Positions 27,888 through 39,568 of a DNA stretch of 64,000 nt are shown in pieces. Made by a program: the position numbers and the translations under genes. Source of the stretch: Sporisorium sorghi (taxonomy: Eukaryota; Basidiomycota; Ustilaginomycetes; Ustilaginales; Ustilaginaceae). Below the pieces are notes generated by a model, which searched no databases, was not told where the DNA came from, and saw only the letters and a program-made list of their open reading frames with translations. Every line of letters begins with the position of its first letter. Positions within the stretch are counted from its first letter, which is position 1. The stretch is from positions 1 through 64,000 of the forward strand of contig JALCCG010000042.1 of assembly GCA_023212695.1 (NCBI GenBank), given 5' to 3'.

Positions 27888-28403
27888 ATGAATACAAGGC
27901 CTGATTCTCATGAGTATTTGCCCCTCGCTGAACCGTACGTCTCTCTGGTCCCCGAGGGCAGCATAACGGAGATTTTGCAGCAGCAGCATGATGAAACGTT
28001 AAAATCGCTCAGCGATCTGACGGAAGAACAAGCCAATTACAAGTATGCAGAAGGCAAATGGAGCTTAAAACAGGTGGTTGGGCACATCGCCGATGTTGAG
28101 CGCTTGTGGAACTACCGCATACTCTACATCGCGCGGGGGGATGCCCGTGAATTCTCGGGTTATGACCGCGAAATTTTTGTCCGGAATTCTCCCTTCGGCA
28201 GTCTTCCGTTGAGAGAAGCCCTTAAAGATTACGCTGCTGTCAGGCAGTCCAGCATTACGCTCGTAGGAAGTTTGACGGAGGAAGCGCTGCTGCGCGAGGG
28301 CACGTTCAACAATTACCCCCTCTCCGCCCGCGCTGCCGCTTACGTCATTGCAGGTCATGAGCTTCACCACCTGAATATTCTCCGGGATCAATATTTAACG
28401 TAA
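27888..28403 (+). CDS. DinB-family putative metal-dependent hydrolase/transferase
   Basis: This 171-residue four-helix-bundle protein has the DinB metal triad His66 (VVGHIADVERLW), His157 and His161 (GHELHHLNIL). Family members include bacillithiol S-transferases (BstA) and related thiol transferases, so a detoxification role is plausible. CTGGAGGAAC precedes the ATG. It stands alone with its own terminator at 28466. Confidence 0.85.
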   Translation: MNTRPDSHEYLPLAEPYVSLVPEGSITEILQQQHDETLKSLSDLTEEQANYKYAEGKWSLKQVVGHIADVERLWNYRILYIARGDAREFSGYDREIFVRNSPFGSLPLREALKDYAAVRQSSITLVGSLTEEALLREGTFNNYPLSARAAAYVIAGHELHHLNILRDQYLT

Positions 28404-28465
28404 TGTAAGACCTGTGCAAGAGGCTTCGTCATCTTGGCTGCTTCACATATCTACATAAACAAAAT

Positions 28466-28492
28466 GAGGAGGCCCTCAATAAAGGCCTCCTC
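28466..28492 (+). terminator. terminator after the DinB-family gene
   Basis: GAGGAGGCC pairs with GGCCTCCTC around a 9-base loop and is followed by TTTATCG. It may also end the convergent anti-sigma gene. Confidence 0.85.
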
Positions 28493-28508
28493 TTTATCGT
28501 TTTCGAAC

Positions 28509-29573
28509 CTAATCCCAATTCCAAACCTCGATGCGGCCCAAGCGGAATTCCCGGAATTGCGGCTGCTCCTTCAGCTTCTCCAGCTCCCGCACAGGTCCCG
28601 TCACGGTAGCGCCGTAAACCTGAACCCCATGTTTCTTCAAATATGCCAGCCGCTGTTTGTCTATGTCCACACCATTGTATTGAATGCTCTCGGTCAGCCA
28701 TTTGAGGTCGGAGATCATATTCGCAGTATGCTCCGACATCTTGCCTACATCCTCAGCTGTAAAATAGAGCCCCCACATAGACAGTCGATTGTCCTCCTCG
28801 AACCCGTACAGGGGCCGTAGGGTGAGGTGCGGAACATAATAGTCTTTGCCACCGGCAACGGTTCGACCAACCTCGAATTCCTTAAGCTCTCCCGCATATA
28901 CCGGCATTCCTGTCACGGCCAGGTCATAACCTTCCAGAAGTTTCAGCAGCTGCTCGGGCTGCATCAAAGACATCGTTGAAAATGACATATCCGCCACATT
29001 TCCGTCATCGATTCTGCCTAATTGCTCGATCCCCTCCTCCTTGCGCTGTTGATCGGGCGGCGCCGTTTGTTCAGACATAATCGATGAAGGCAGAATAAAC
29101 GCCCCCTGCATATCACTGTCACTATTCAGATAAGCCCCGGTATCTTCAACGGAATACGTCAACTCGCCAAACAATGGCTGCTCAGCTCGAACCTCACCGG
29201 TAATGACTTGCCATCCCCCGATATCTCTATATAACTTCAGCGTTGCCTTCTGAGTCAGGAGGGGCGTAACCTCAACATTCGGAAGACCCGTTTTCTCCAC
29301 CTTAACGCCGTTTCCATGCAGCTCTACCGCCGTGATAACAGACCGGATAAACGTATCATTCCTCTCCGGGGTATCAAAAAATATCTGACTGAGCGACAAA
29401 TACAGCACGTACAAAAGATAGAACAGCAGCAGCGCTCCCACCGCATTCGACAACAGCCTCACGCGCGTCCGCCACACCATCCGGTTAAACTTCTTCTCGC
29501 TCCACTCGGGCTGTTCATCCTCGAAATCCCCGTTCCGGAGCACTTGCTTCTCCTGATCCTCATCATTGCGCAT
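28509..29573 (-). CDS. anti-sigma factor with sigma-regulator N- and C-terminal domains
   Basis: This 354-residue single-pass membrane protein has a charged cytoplasmic N terminus (about 1-45), then MVWRTRVRLLSNAVGALLLFYLLYVLY spanning the membrane near 45-60, and a long extracellular domain. The arrangement and the RTRVRLL motif match the Sigma_reg_N/Sigma_reg_C anti-sigma family. ATG at 29573 follows GGGGAGG; a longer reading into the upstream terminator is rejected. The cognate ECF sigma gene normally lies directly upstream, but here an AGCS transporter does, so the partner is elsewhere. Confidence 0.75.
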   Translation of the reverse strand: MRNDEDQEKQVLRNGDFEDEQPEWSEKKFNRMVWRTRVRLLSNAVGALLLFYLLYVLYLSLSQIFFDTPERNDTFIRSVITAVELHGNGVKVEKTGLPNVEVTPLLTQKATLKLYRDIGGWQVITGEVRAEQPLFGELTYSVEDTGAYLNSDSDMQGAFILPSSIMSEQTAPPDQQRKEEGIEQLGRIDDGNVADMSFSTMSLMQPEQLLKLLEGYDLAVTGMPVYAGELKEFEVGRTVAGGKDYYVPHLTLRPLYGFEEDNRLSMWGLYFTAEDVGKMSEHTANMISDLKWLTESIQYNGVDIDKQRLAYLKKHGVQVYGATVTGPVRELEKLKEQPQFREFRLGRIEVWNWD

Positions 29574-29635
29574 ACTTCTACGCCTCCCCTTCTCACCTAG
29601 ACAACGGTTTGAACGCGCAAATGTTACAGGTAAAA

Positions 29636-29682
29636 ATAAAAAAATCGTCACAGCCGCAACAAATGCTGCTGCCATGACGATT
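29636..29682 (-). terminator. terminator of the AGCS transporter gene
   Basis: On the - strand AATCGTCA pairs with TGACGATT and runs into TTTTTTTATTTTT. It lies 18 bases past the stop. Confidence 0.85.
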
Positions 29683-29699
29683 CCACATTCATTCATCTA

Positions 29700-31124
29700 T
29701 TATTGAACTTCAGAGGACGAGGTGTTCTGTCCATCCCAGCACTCCACATCATGGAGCCCTGGAATGCTGTCCTTGGTGAAGACAGGATCCAGACCTGCCC
29801 GCTTCTGCTTCAAGTAGTCCTTAAGCGCAGCGAAGGCCTTCCGGGAAAGGAGTGTGATCGCCACAAGGTTTACAATGACCATCAATCCCATAAATAAATC
29901 CGCCAGATCCCACACCAGCTTCACGCTTGTAACCGAACCAAAAATGACCATAGCCAGCACGGCTACCCGATAGATCCAAACCCAAGCCCGATTCGACTTC
30001 AAAAATTCGATGTTGGTCTCCCCGTAGTAATAATTGCCGATCAGCGTACTGAACGCAAACAAGAAGATCATAATCGCCAGGAAGTCGGACGCCCACGCTC
30101 CCATCTCCATACCCAAGGCAGCCTGTGTCAGCGCGATCCCGTCAAGCCCGGTCTGCTTGTACGCGCCGGTGAAGAGAATAATGAAGGCCGTGCTTGTACA
30201 TATGACCAGCGTATCGATCAGCACACCAAGCGCCTGCACCAGCCCTTGCTTCGCAGGATGGCTTGTCGTTGCGGTTGCTGCGGCGTTCGGTGCACTCCCC
30301 ATTCCCGCTTCGTTGGAGAACAGGCCTCTTTTGATTCCGTTCAGCAACGCCGCACCGATAGTCCCGCCAGCGATTTGCTCGTAACCGAACGCGCTTTTGA
30401 CAATAAGAACTAACACTTCCGGCAGCTTGGTAATGTTGGCTAATACGATAAAGAGTGCCGCACCGACATAAACCACGGCCAATACAACAACGATCAGCTC
30501 CGACATTTTGGCAATCCGCTTCACTCCGCCAACGATGATCGCCGCAAAAATAACCGCCATGATGATCCCAATGGTTAAACGATTCGCGCCAAATGAATTC
30601 TCGAAGGCAATCGTAATGGTATTGGATTGAACCGCGTTAAAGACAAGGCCGAATGATAACGTGATCAGGATTGCAAACAGCACGCCCATCCACCGTTTCT
30701 TCAATCCTTGCTGCATGTAATAGGCCGGGCCGCCACGATAACCGCCCGCTCCGTCCTTTACTTTATAAATCTGAGCCAGCGTGCTCTCGATAAAGCTTGA
30801 GGCTGACCCGATAATCGCAATAATCCACATCCAGAAGACTGCCCCGGGGCCGCCAAGGGAGATGGCCAGAGCAACCCCCGTAATATTCCCTGTCCCGACA
30901 CGCGCCGCCATACTGATGGCAAATGCCTGAAAGGGCGAAATACTGCCCTTTGTTTTACTTTTGGGTTCGCGGATTACCCGGAACATTTCACCGATCAAAC
31001 GAAACTGCAGGAACCTGGTCCCCACTGTGAAATACAGGCCAACCGCAATCAGCAATACGATGAGCAGTTTAGACCAGAGAAAATCATTAAAGATATTAAC
31101 GGTATGCTGTACAATTTGATCCAT
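29700..31124 (-). CDS. AGCS-family sodium:amino acid symporter (AlsT-like)
   Basis: This 474-residue protein with about ten or more helices imports alanine, glycine or glutamine with sodium. Family signatures include AARVGTGNITGVALAISLGGPGAVFWMW, SASSFIESTLAQIYK and GLFSNEAGMGSAPNAAAT. The ATG follows GAGGGTAGAAT. It is monocistronic, bounded by its own terminator and a 237-base gap upstream. Amino-acid specificity cannot be read from sequence. Confidence 0.93.
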   Translation of the reverse strand: MDQIVQHTVNIFNDFLWSKLLIVLLIAVGLYFTVGTRFLQFRLIGEMFRVIREPKSKTKGSISPFQAFAISMAARVGTGNITGVALAISLGGPGAVFWMWIIAIIGSASSFIESTLAQIYKVKDGAGGYRGGPAYYMQQGLKKRWMGVLFAILITLSFGLVFNAVQSNTITIAFENSFGANRLTIGIIMAVIFAAIIVGGVKRIAKMSELIVVVLAVVYVGAALFIVLANITKLPEVLVLIVKSAFGYEQIAGGTIGAALLNGIKRGLFSNEAGMGSAPNAAATATTSHPAKQGLVQALGVLIDTLVICTSTAFIILFTGAYKQTGLDGIALTQAALGMEMGAWASDFLAIMIFLFAFSTLIGNYYYGETNIEFLKSNRAWVWIYRVAVLAMVIFGSVTSVKLVWDLADLFMGLMVIVNLVAITLLSRKAFAALKDYLKQKRAGLDPVFTKDSIPGLHDVECWDGQNTSSSEVQ

Positions 31125-31286
31125 ATTCTACCCTCGCTATATAAGTCATCACCCATGGTGTAGGTTTGTGAAAAATAGTCCAATTTTCATCTAACCATTA
31201 CTTCCCCCTCAAATACAAGAGGTTAATTGTGGAAATCAGGGGTTTGATGAACAGCGCGGGTTCTTCTTGGCCTTCCATATAAGAGA

Positions 31287-31326
31287 AGTCCCTCTCCACT
31301 GCGTGTTAACAACAGTGAGAGGGACT
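31287..31326 (-). terminator. terminator of the Mta-like gene
   Basis: AGTCCCTCTCCACTG pairs with CAGTGAGAGGGACT with one mismatch. The T-tract on the - strand is broken (TTCTCTTAT). It lies just beyond the regulator stop. Confidence 0.7.
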
Positions 31327-31361
31327 TGCAATCAGAGCAGGGCAACTCTCTTCAGCTTGCC

Positions 31362-32135
31362 TTATAGGGATGGAGGTTTTGCGCCCGTATAGATCAGAAT
31401 CGCATCCCGAAGGAACTCCGCAGTTCCGGGATGCTTCTCATCGTAATGGGCCGTAAAGCGCTCATCGTCGACATACATCTGAGCAAGGCCGGCATGGGCT
31501 TCCTTGCTGTAATCGTTCCAATAATAAGTGAGCCACCGCTTGTGAAGATCGGCTGCCTTCTGCGCCAGATCGCTGGCCGGATCGCCTTGCTTGAACGCTT
31601 CGGCCAGCGTCTCGTACAGATCCTCCGCGAGCCGCGTCACTTCATCATGCTGTGCCTGCGTCATATTTTTCAGCTTGGCATTCGATTTATTCACAGTCTC
31701 TTCGCCATACTTCGCGCGAATTTCCTTACCGTATTTCTGCTCATTATCCTCAATCAACCTCTGTTTGAATCCTTCGAATTTCTCTTGGTCACTCATGGTC
31801 ATTCTCCCTTCCGTGAAGGCGATCGTGTTCTCCACATTGGTAATCAGCATATCCAATTGCTTTCTTTTGTCCAGAAGCTGTGCATGGTGTTCCTGGAGCG
31901 CCCGGGATCTGTTGAAGGATGGCGAGGTCAGAATTTCTTTGATACCGTCCAGATGAAGCCCGAGCTCCCGGTAAAACAGGATCTGCTGCAATTGATCGAC
32001 CTCCTCCTGCCCATAAATCCGATATCCCGACGAGTTGATCCTGGCCGGCTTCAGAATGCCAATCTCATCGTAATACCGAAGCGTCCGGGTACTGATTCCT
32101 GCCAACTTCCCAAGCTTCTGCACCGTGTATTCCAT
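31362..32135 (-). CDS. MerR-family regulator with TipAS ligand domain (Mta-like)
   Basis: This 257-residue regulator has a MerR winged helix (MEYTVQKLGKLAGISTRTL, then RINSSGYRIYG), a dimerising coiled coil around 75-115 and a C-terminal TipAS antibiotic-recognition domain ending YTGAKPP. Length and layout equal Bacillus Mta, which activates multidrug exporters and itself. ATG at 32135 is fixed by AGGAGGTGAAACC. The promoter directly upstream is a typical MerR-activated promoter, so autoregulation is very likely. No exporter gene adjoins. Confidence 0.9.
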   Translation of the reverse strand: MEYTVQKLGKLAGISTRTLRYYDEIGILKPARINSSGYRIYGQEEVDQLQQILFYRELGLHLDGIKEILTSPSFNRSRALQEHHAQLLDKRKQLDMLITNVENTIAFTEGRMTMSDQEKFEGFKQRLIEDNEQKYGKEIRAKYGEETVNKSNAKLKNMTQAQHDEVTRLAEDLYETLAEAFKQGDPASDLAQKAADLHKRWLTYYWNDYSKEAHAGLAQMYVDDERFTAHYDEKHPGTAEFLRDAILIYTGAKPPSL

Positions 32136-32157
32136 GGTTTCACCTCCTGACAACACC

Positions 32158-32188
32158 ACTGTACACCTTCACGTAACGTTAAGGTCAA
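32158..32188 (-). promoter_or_regulatory. MerR-type promoter with 19-bp spacer
   Basis: On the - strand TTGACC (32183-32188) and TACAGT (32158-32163) are separated by 19 bases, the over-long spacer that MerR proteins untwist. The spacer and its flanks hold a 21-base dyad (32165-32185) of the form ACCTT-N-ACGT-N-ACGT-N-AAGGT, symmetrical at every defined position. It drives the Mta-like gene. Confidence 0.9.
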
Positions 32189-32220
32189 CACATTGCTCGA
32201 AAAAAATTCAGGACCAAACC

Positions 32221-32249
32221 AAAAAGTCCCCCACACAAGGTGGAGGACT
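32221..32249 (-). terminator. terminator of the secreted repeat-protein gene
   Basis: AGTCC-CCAC and a TGG-GGACT arm form the stem. On the - strand it ends in TTTTT. It insulates the Mta promoter from the gene upstream. Confidence 0.7.
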
Positions 32250-32355
32250 GAAAACTCGCCCCATAGGATAGCGGGCGACCTCTATCATGAATGGCGGCGC
32301 GGCAGCATCCATTATCTTAGCGTAACCGCACCTGTTTCAAGCAAATGATACATCG

Positions 32356-33123
32356 TTATACCGCTTCATCTTCGGTATCAGTTTTAGCAGCAGATCCCGA
32401 TTTATCCGCGTCCGTATGCTTCTCGTTAATCCACTGCTTCAAGGGCTCGGTCATTTGATCTTTCAGCTTTTGCAGCAGCTGCTCCTCTGTAATTCCCTTG
32501 GTGGCAGCCATCTCGACCAACGATTTACCATCTTCCATGCCTGCCTTAAGCTCGTCCTCCGTTATACCGAGCAGAGCGGCTATTTCCTCCGGATTACCGA
32601 ATTTCCCGAAGCCATGCCCCCCTCTGCCATGACCTTTCATCCCAAAACCGGGATCACTGCTCGCCACCATTTGCTCCAGACGGGCGCTTAGCCCCTCCTT
32701 CCACTCGGCTGCTTCGGTTTCCGTAATACTGCCCTCGCTCAGACGTTCCTCAATCTTGGCGGTCTCCAGCTCGGTGAGCTTCTGTACCAATACAGCTTTC
32801 GTCATCCCTTTACCTTCGGCAATCTCGGCAAATGTACTGCCGCCTTCAAGCGCCGTTCGGATCTCGGCCTCGGTCAGTCCGAGCAGCTCAGCCGTTTCTT
32901 TCAAGATGTTGCCTCCGCGGGGACCTACTCCCTTATGATCCATCCGCTTACCCTCCCAGTTCTTTACGGAATCAGATGTGCCTGTCTGCCCTTCTTCAGT
33001 AACCGAGGCGGAAGTGTCCGTGCTTGCCGCGGCGTAGGTCTTGCTCTGCAGATATCCGGCTCCTCCCAGCGCAATCGCTGCCGCCATGCTGCCCACTAAT
33101 ACTTTTTTACTTATCGTATTCAT
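32356..33123 (-). CDS. secreted protein with two internal DUF2680-like repeats
   Basis: This 255-residue protein begins MNTISKKVLVGSMAAAIALG with a signal peptide probably cleaved after KTYA. Two similar helical modules are visible: AELLGLTEAEIRTALEGGST (about 78-97) with its continuation, and AALLGITEDELKAGMEDGKS (about 181-200). Each is followed by a segment like ITEEQLLQKLK. Glycine-histidine-rich GMKGHGRGGHGFGKFG separates them. Similar repeats occur in YckD-type secreted proteins of unknown function. AAGGAGAG precedes the ATG. A role cannot be assigned. Confidence 0.75.
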   Translation of the reverse strand: MNTISKKVLVGSMAAAIALGGAGYLQSKTYAAASTDTSASVTEEGQTGTSDSVKNWEGKRMDHKGVGPRGGNILKETAELLGLTEAEIRTALEGGSTFAEIAEGKGMTKAVLVQKLTELETAKIEERLSEGSITETEAAEWKEGLSARLEQMVASSDPGFGMKGHGRGGHGFGKFGNPEEIAALLGITEDELKAGMEDGKSLVEMAATKGITEEQLLQKLKDQMTEPLKQWINEKHTDADKSGSAAKTDTEDEAV

Positions 33124-33280
33124 CGTAATCTCTCCTTCAGGGTTATAGTTTGTCTTACCATTTGAAGTATAGAGAAGGAAGCTGAAAGTAAACTTAGGGG
33201 AAGATTATGCCAGGCTTAGGCCTAGCTGAAGGTTTGCTGAATGCGGGGTCGACAACGTAGAAAACCAACTGATCCTGCAC

Positions 33281-33313
33281 AAAAAAACTGCCGGGGATGG
33301 CCTCCCGGCAGTT
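33281..33313 (-). terminator. terminator of the TetR-hydrolase-dehydrogenase operon
   Basis: AACTGCCGGG pairs with CCCGGCAGTT and the - strand continues into TTTTTTT. It lies about 70 bases past the acyl-CoA dehydrogenase stop. Confidence 0.9.
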
Positions 33314-33384
33314 CGTGTTCATCCATTCCCTTCACGATCATATAGCATGCAACTCCATACTGCCTAACCTATTATGAAGGGCCT

Positions 33385-34581
33385 TTATTCATCCCCCTCA
33401 TCCGCAGCTTCCTGAATGGCCCGATTGGCCAGGTTAGTCAGCACCATGTCGTCCATTGGCGGGTTATGAAGCCCTGCCCGAACATCCCTGTACATTCTCT
33501 CCAAGGGGAGATTCCGGGATAGACTTAATCCACCGACTATCCGCATAGCCTGATCTACAATCCGGACAGCTGCGTTGGTCACGATGTATTTGGCGAGACC
33601 GAGTTCGGGCTTTAGCGAAGCGCGGTTCTCCACTTCCTTGTCCCAGCGGTCGGCCGTTTGATACAAATAACTTCGGGCTGTGAGCAGATCCACCTCGATT
33701 TGAGCGATCTGGCGTTTAATATTCGGCAATTCCGCAATGGGGACTGTCAACGAATTCGGTTTATGATGTCGTGCAAAATCGATAGCAAAATTGCGCGCGG
33801 CATAGGCAATCCCCATATAACATGCCGGTATGTGAAGCAGGACGCCTTCTGTAGGTACGGGTTCCTCAGGTTTCTCATAATCAAGTCCACGGATCACTTC
33901 CGCATCCGGCACAAATACATCCTCCAGAATCACATCATGGCTTCCCGTCGCGCGCATGCCCAGCGTATTCCAGGTCTCCTCAACCTTGACACCGGGCCCG
34001 CTGCGAACCAGAAATGCACCAACGTTCTCGCTGTGCTCCATTCCCGCCGTAACAACAAACTGCTTCAAAATCGGACTTAATGTGCTGAAGGTTTTACGTC
34101 CCGTAATGCTCCAGCCACCCGTCACCCGCCGTGCAGTGGTCTCCGGCCTTCCGCCCCGGCTGGGGCTTCCCGTCGCAGGCTCGCTTGCCAGCTCATTCAT
34201 GACGACGCCTTCAGCCACAACGTCCTTGCACAACTTCTCAAATAACGGCGCCGGCCAGGCACCGGAAAGACGCAGCTGCAGCATTTGCCCAATATGCCAG
34301 CCGACGGCCAGCGCAGTGGAGCCGTCTCCTCTGGCAAGCCTTTCCTGGGCAAGCACCATCTCGTATACGGAGGCTTCTTCTCCGCCGAAGGATTCCGGCA
34401 CGGTCAGCTTCAGATAACCCGATGTCTTCAGGTCTTCAAAATTCTCGAACGGAAACGATCCCTCCAGATCATGCTTGGGTGCTCTTTCCGCGAATTTCGC
34501 TCCGAGCTGGTCGGCCCGAGCAACAATCCATGCTTCGCGTTCATTACGTATGAATGGATCTGTATAACCGAACCGATTCAA
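33385..34581 (-). CDS. acyl-CoA dehydrogenase family flavoprotein (YdbM-like)
   Basis: This 398-residue protein has the acyl-CoA dehydrogenase layout: N-terminal helical domain with TVPESFGGEEAS, middle beta domain with TGRKTFSTLSP and the WNTLGMRATGSHDVILEDVFVP loop, and a C-terminal helical domain with IVGGLSLSRNLPLERMYRDVRAG. The usual catalytic glutamate cannot be confirmed by eye. The TTG start is set by GAGGAGGGGACGACC. Related proteins act in sulfur-compound desulfurisation or acyl oxidation. It is third in an operon behind a TetR regulator and a hydrolase. Confidence 0.85.
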   Translation of the reverse strand: MNRFGYTDPFIRNEREAWIVARADQLGAKFAERAPKHDLEGSFPFENFEDLKTSGYLKLTVPESFGGEEASVYEMVLAQERLARGDGSTALAVGWHIGQMLQLRLSGAWPAPLFEKLCKDVVAEGVVMNELASEPATGSPSRGGRPETTARRVTGGWSITGRKTFSTLSPILKQFVVTAGMEHSENVGAFLVRSGPGVKVEETWNTLGMRATGSHDVILEDVFVPDAEVIRGLDYEKPEEPVPTEGVLLHIPACYMGIAYAARNFAIDFARHHKPNSLTVPIAELPNIKRQIAQIEVDLLTARSYLYQTADRWDKEVENRASLKPELGLAKYIVTNAAVRIVDQAMRIVGGLSLSRNLPLERMYRDVRAGLHNPPMDDMVLTNLANRAIQEAADEGDE

Positions 34582-34666
34582 GGTCGTCCCCTCCTCATTA
34601 ACCTATTATTCCGATGGCTATATACATAAAATTGTAGCAACCCTATTTTGGAGTGTCAATGAAGGG

Positions 34667-35446
34667 CTAAATATCGTTTCCTGCCAGAAATGAAGAGATG
34701 GCTTCATTCACTTCATCCGGGTTATCCAGATTCGTGGCGTGGTGGGCGTTCCGGATGATTTCCAATCGCGCATTCGAAATCCTCTCCAGCATGTATTCCT
34801 GCTGCCTGCGGATCATCGTGTCGCTTTCGCCCTGAAGAAGCAATGTTGGACACTGGATCTTGTGGAAGTCCTGCCTGCTCTCCATTCGGGTAACCGCATC
34901 CCATATCCGAACCCAATCGCGATGCGTTATGGAGCCGAAGGCTTCCTCGATATAGGCCTGATTGTCCTTATTATATTTGGATAACATCTTGCCCTGGATT
35001 TTCCCCGATAAAGAGATCGGCATGAGGTAACTCGACCAACGGTTCAGCGGCACAAACATGCGCTCGAACCAATTGAACGCATTCGTGAATGGAGTGCCTA
35101 TCAGTACCAGCGCTTCAACCATGTCAGGATAGCGAACTGCAGTCTGTAACGAGATATGACCGCCCAGAGATAACCCGCAAAGGATAGCTTTATCTATGTT
35201 CAGATGATCCAGCAGATCCGCCAAATCCCGGCTGAAATCCTCCGAATTCACTTGTCCATCGGGCAGGGCAGACGAACCATGTCCCCGAATATCCCACACG
35301 ACGGTTCTATGAGTTTGCGAGAAATAGTCGATCTGCGGCCGCCATTGCTTATGATTCCAGGAGGCCCCGTGCGTAAACACAAGCGGCTTCCCTTCCCCTT
35401 GTACTTCATAATACAAATCGACTCCACTTCCGTTATAAACTGGCAT
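34667..35446 (-). CDS. alpha/beta hydrolase
   Basis: This 259-residue cytoplasmic hydrolase has an HG oxyanion segment (FTHGASWNHKQW), nucleophile serine in CGLSLGGH, an acid in LLQGESDTMI and a histidine in RNAHHATNLDNP. AAGGGGGAGCGTC precedes the ATG. It lies between the TetR gene (25 bases upstream) and the acyl-CoA dehydrogenase (85 bases downstream), so the three probably form one transcript. It may hydrolyse a small ester or lactone. The substrate is unknown. Confidence 0.87.
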   Translation of the reverse strand: MPVYNGSGVDLYYEVQGEGKPLVFTHGASWNHKQWRPQIDYFSQTHRTVVWDIRGHGSSALPDGQVNSEDFSRDLADLLDHLNIDKAILCGLSLGGHISLQTAVRYPDMVEALVLIGTPFTNAFNWFERMFVPLNRWSSYLMPISLSGKIQGKMLSKYNKDNQAYIEEAFGSITHRDWVRIWDAVTRMESRQDFHKIQCPTLLLQGESDTMIRRQQEYMLERISNARLEIIRNAHHATNLDNPDEVNEAISSFLAGNDI

Positions 35447-35471
35447 GACGCTCCCCCTTCAACTCATGAAA

Positions 35472-36065
35472 TTACGGCTTATCGCTGTTTGTTAACGAGG
35501 CAAATATCACATCAAAGCACTCATCAAACAGTTCGTCCAATGACCGGTTGGACTCTTTAATCCAGATCAGCATGGCACCGCTGATGGCAGCCTGTAATAC
35601 CCTGCTGAGCGAAGCGACATCACATGGAATGATTTCGTTGTTTGTTATCGCCTGGTTCAGCATCTGCCGGGTAAACTCATCGATCAGCCGCAACCGGTAC
35701 TGCGTCTTCTCCAGCAGATCGGGATCGGCCGTACTCTCCAGATAGAAGGAAGTGTGGTTAGCCAATTCAACGGGATGGCTCATACGTGAGGTAGAGTGCT
35801 TGAACACGGCCTTTAGTGCATCGATTCTGGGTTGATCAGACAGGCTGGCCTCATGGAAGGCTTGCCGGGTTAATTCAATGACATAATCGCTGTATGCCAG
35901 GAACATATTCTTCTTCGAGCCGAATCTCTTCATTAAGGCTGCCGGCGAGATATGCATTTCATGCGTGATATCCGTTAACGCTACTTGACCGTAGCCTTTT
36001 TTGCACAGTGCTCTGTAGACGCCATCAAATATGGCCTCGTCTTGAAATTCGCGAGGTCGTACCAT
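35472..36065 (-). CDS. TetR/AcrR-family transcriptional regulator
   Basis: This 197-residue protein has a TetR helix-turn-helix near residues 25-45 (VALTDITHEMHISPAALMKRFGSKKNMFLAY) and a helical ligand-binding domain. ATG at 36065 follows GGAG by eight bases; an in-frame start six codons earlier has no ribosome site. It heads the operon with the hydrolase and acyl-CoA dehydrogenase. A palindrome just upstream (36083-36106) is the probable autoregulatory operator. Confidence 0.88.
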   Translation of the reverse strand: MVRPREFQDEAIFDGVYRALCKKGYGQVALTDITHEMHISPAALMKRFGSKKNMFLAYSDYVIELTRQAFHEASLSDQPRIDALKAVFKHSTSRMSHPVELANHTSFYLESTADPDLLEKTQYRLRLIDEFTRQMLNQAITNNEIIPCDVASLSRVLQAAISGAMLIWIKESNRSLDELFDECFDVIFASLTNSDKP

Positions 36066-36082
36066 CCAATACACTCCAATCA

Positions 36083-36106
36083 ATTAGTGAATGATTATTT
36101 ACTAAT
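36083..36106. promoter_or_regulatory. 24-bp palindrome, probable TetR operator
   Basis: ATTAGT and ACTAAT arms enclose AT-rich symmetric sequence, with only one symmetric pair of mismatched positions across 24 bases. It starts 18 bases upstream of the TetR start codon and could also influence the divergent beta-galactosidase gene. Confidence 0.75.
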
Positions 36107-36237
36107 CATTATTTCATAGACCTTTTTACATGTAAACCCTTAATTCCCGGCCACTTATCTTAGAAACGTGAAATATGTCTTATTCTCTTAGGCGGGTTTA
36201 ACCTCTATACTGTCAGTAGAAGGAAACCATAATCTAG

Positions 36238-39375
<3,138 letters not shown>

Positions 39376-39482
39376 AATATACGAATGCTGGTTAACCGTG
39401 ACCCATTGAGCAGCCAGAATATTGCGCAGAGGCCAGAACGCAGGTCACACTGAGAATTCCGATAGAAACATAGAGAATATAA

Positions 39483-39526
39483 CAAAAAAATGCCCTCTCA
39501 CCTCCCAAATGGAGGGAAGAGGGCAT
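39483..39526. terminator. terminator between lacZ and the CNNM genes
   Basis: ATGCCCTCT pairs with AGAGGGCAT, with inner CCTCC/GGAGG. The - strand T-run (TTTTTTTG) marks it mainly as the end of the leftward CNNM operon. Confidence 0.88.
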
Positions 39527-39568
39527 GGTTATTTACTTTTTCTTGATCGGGTGAGAATCCTATATCAC

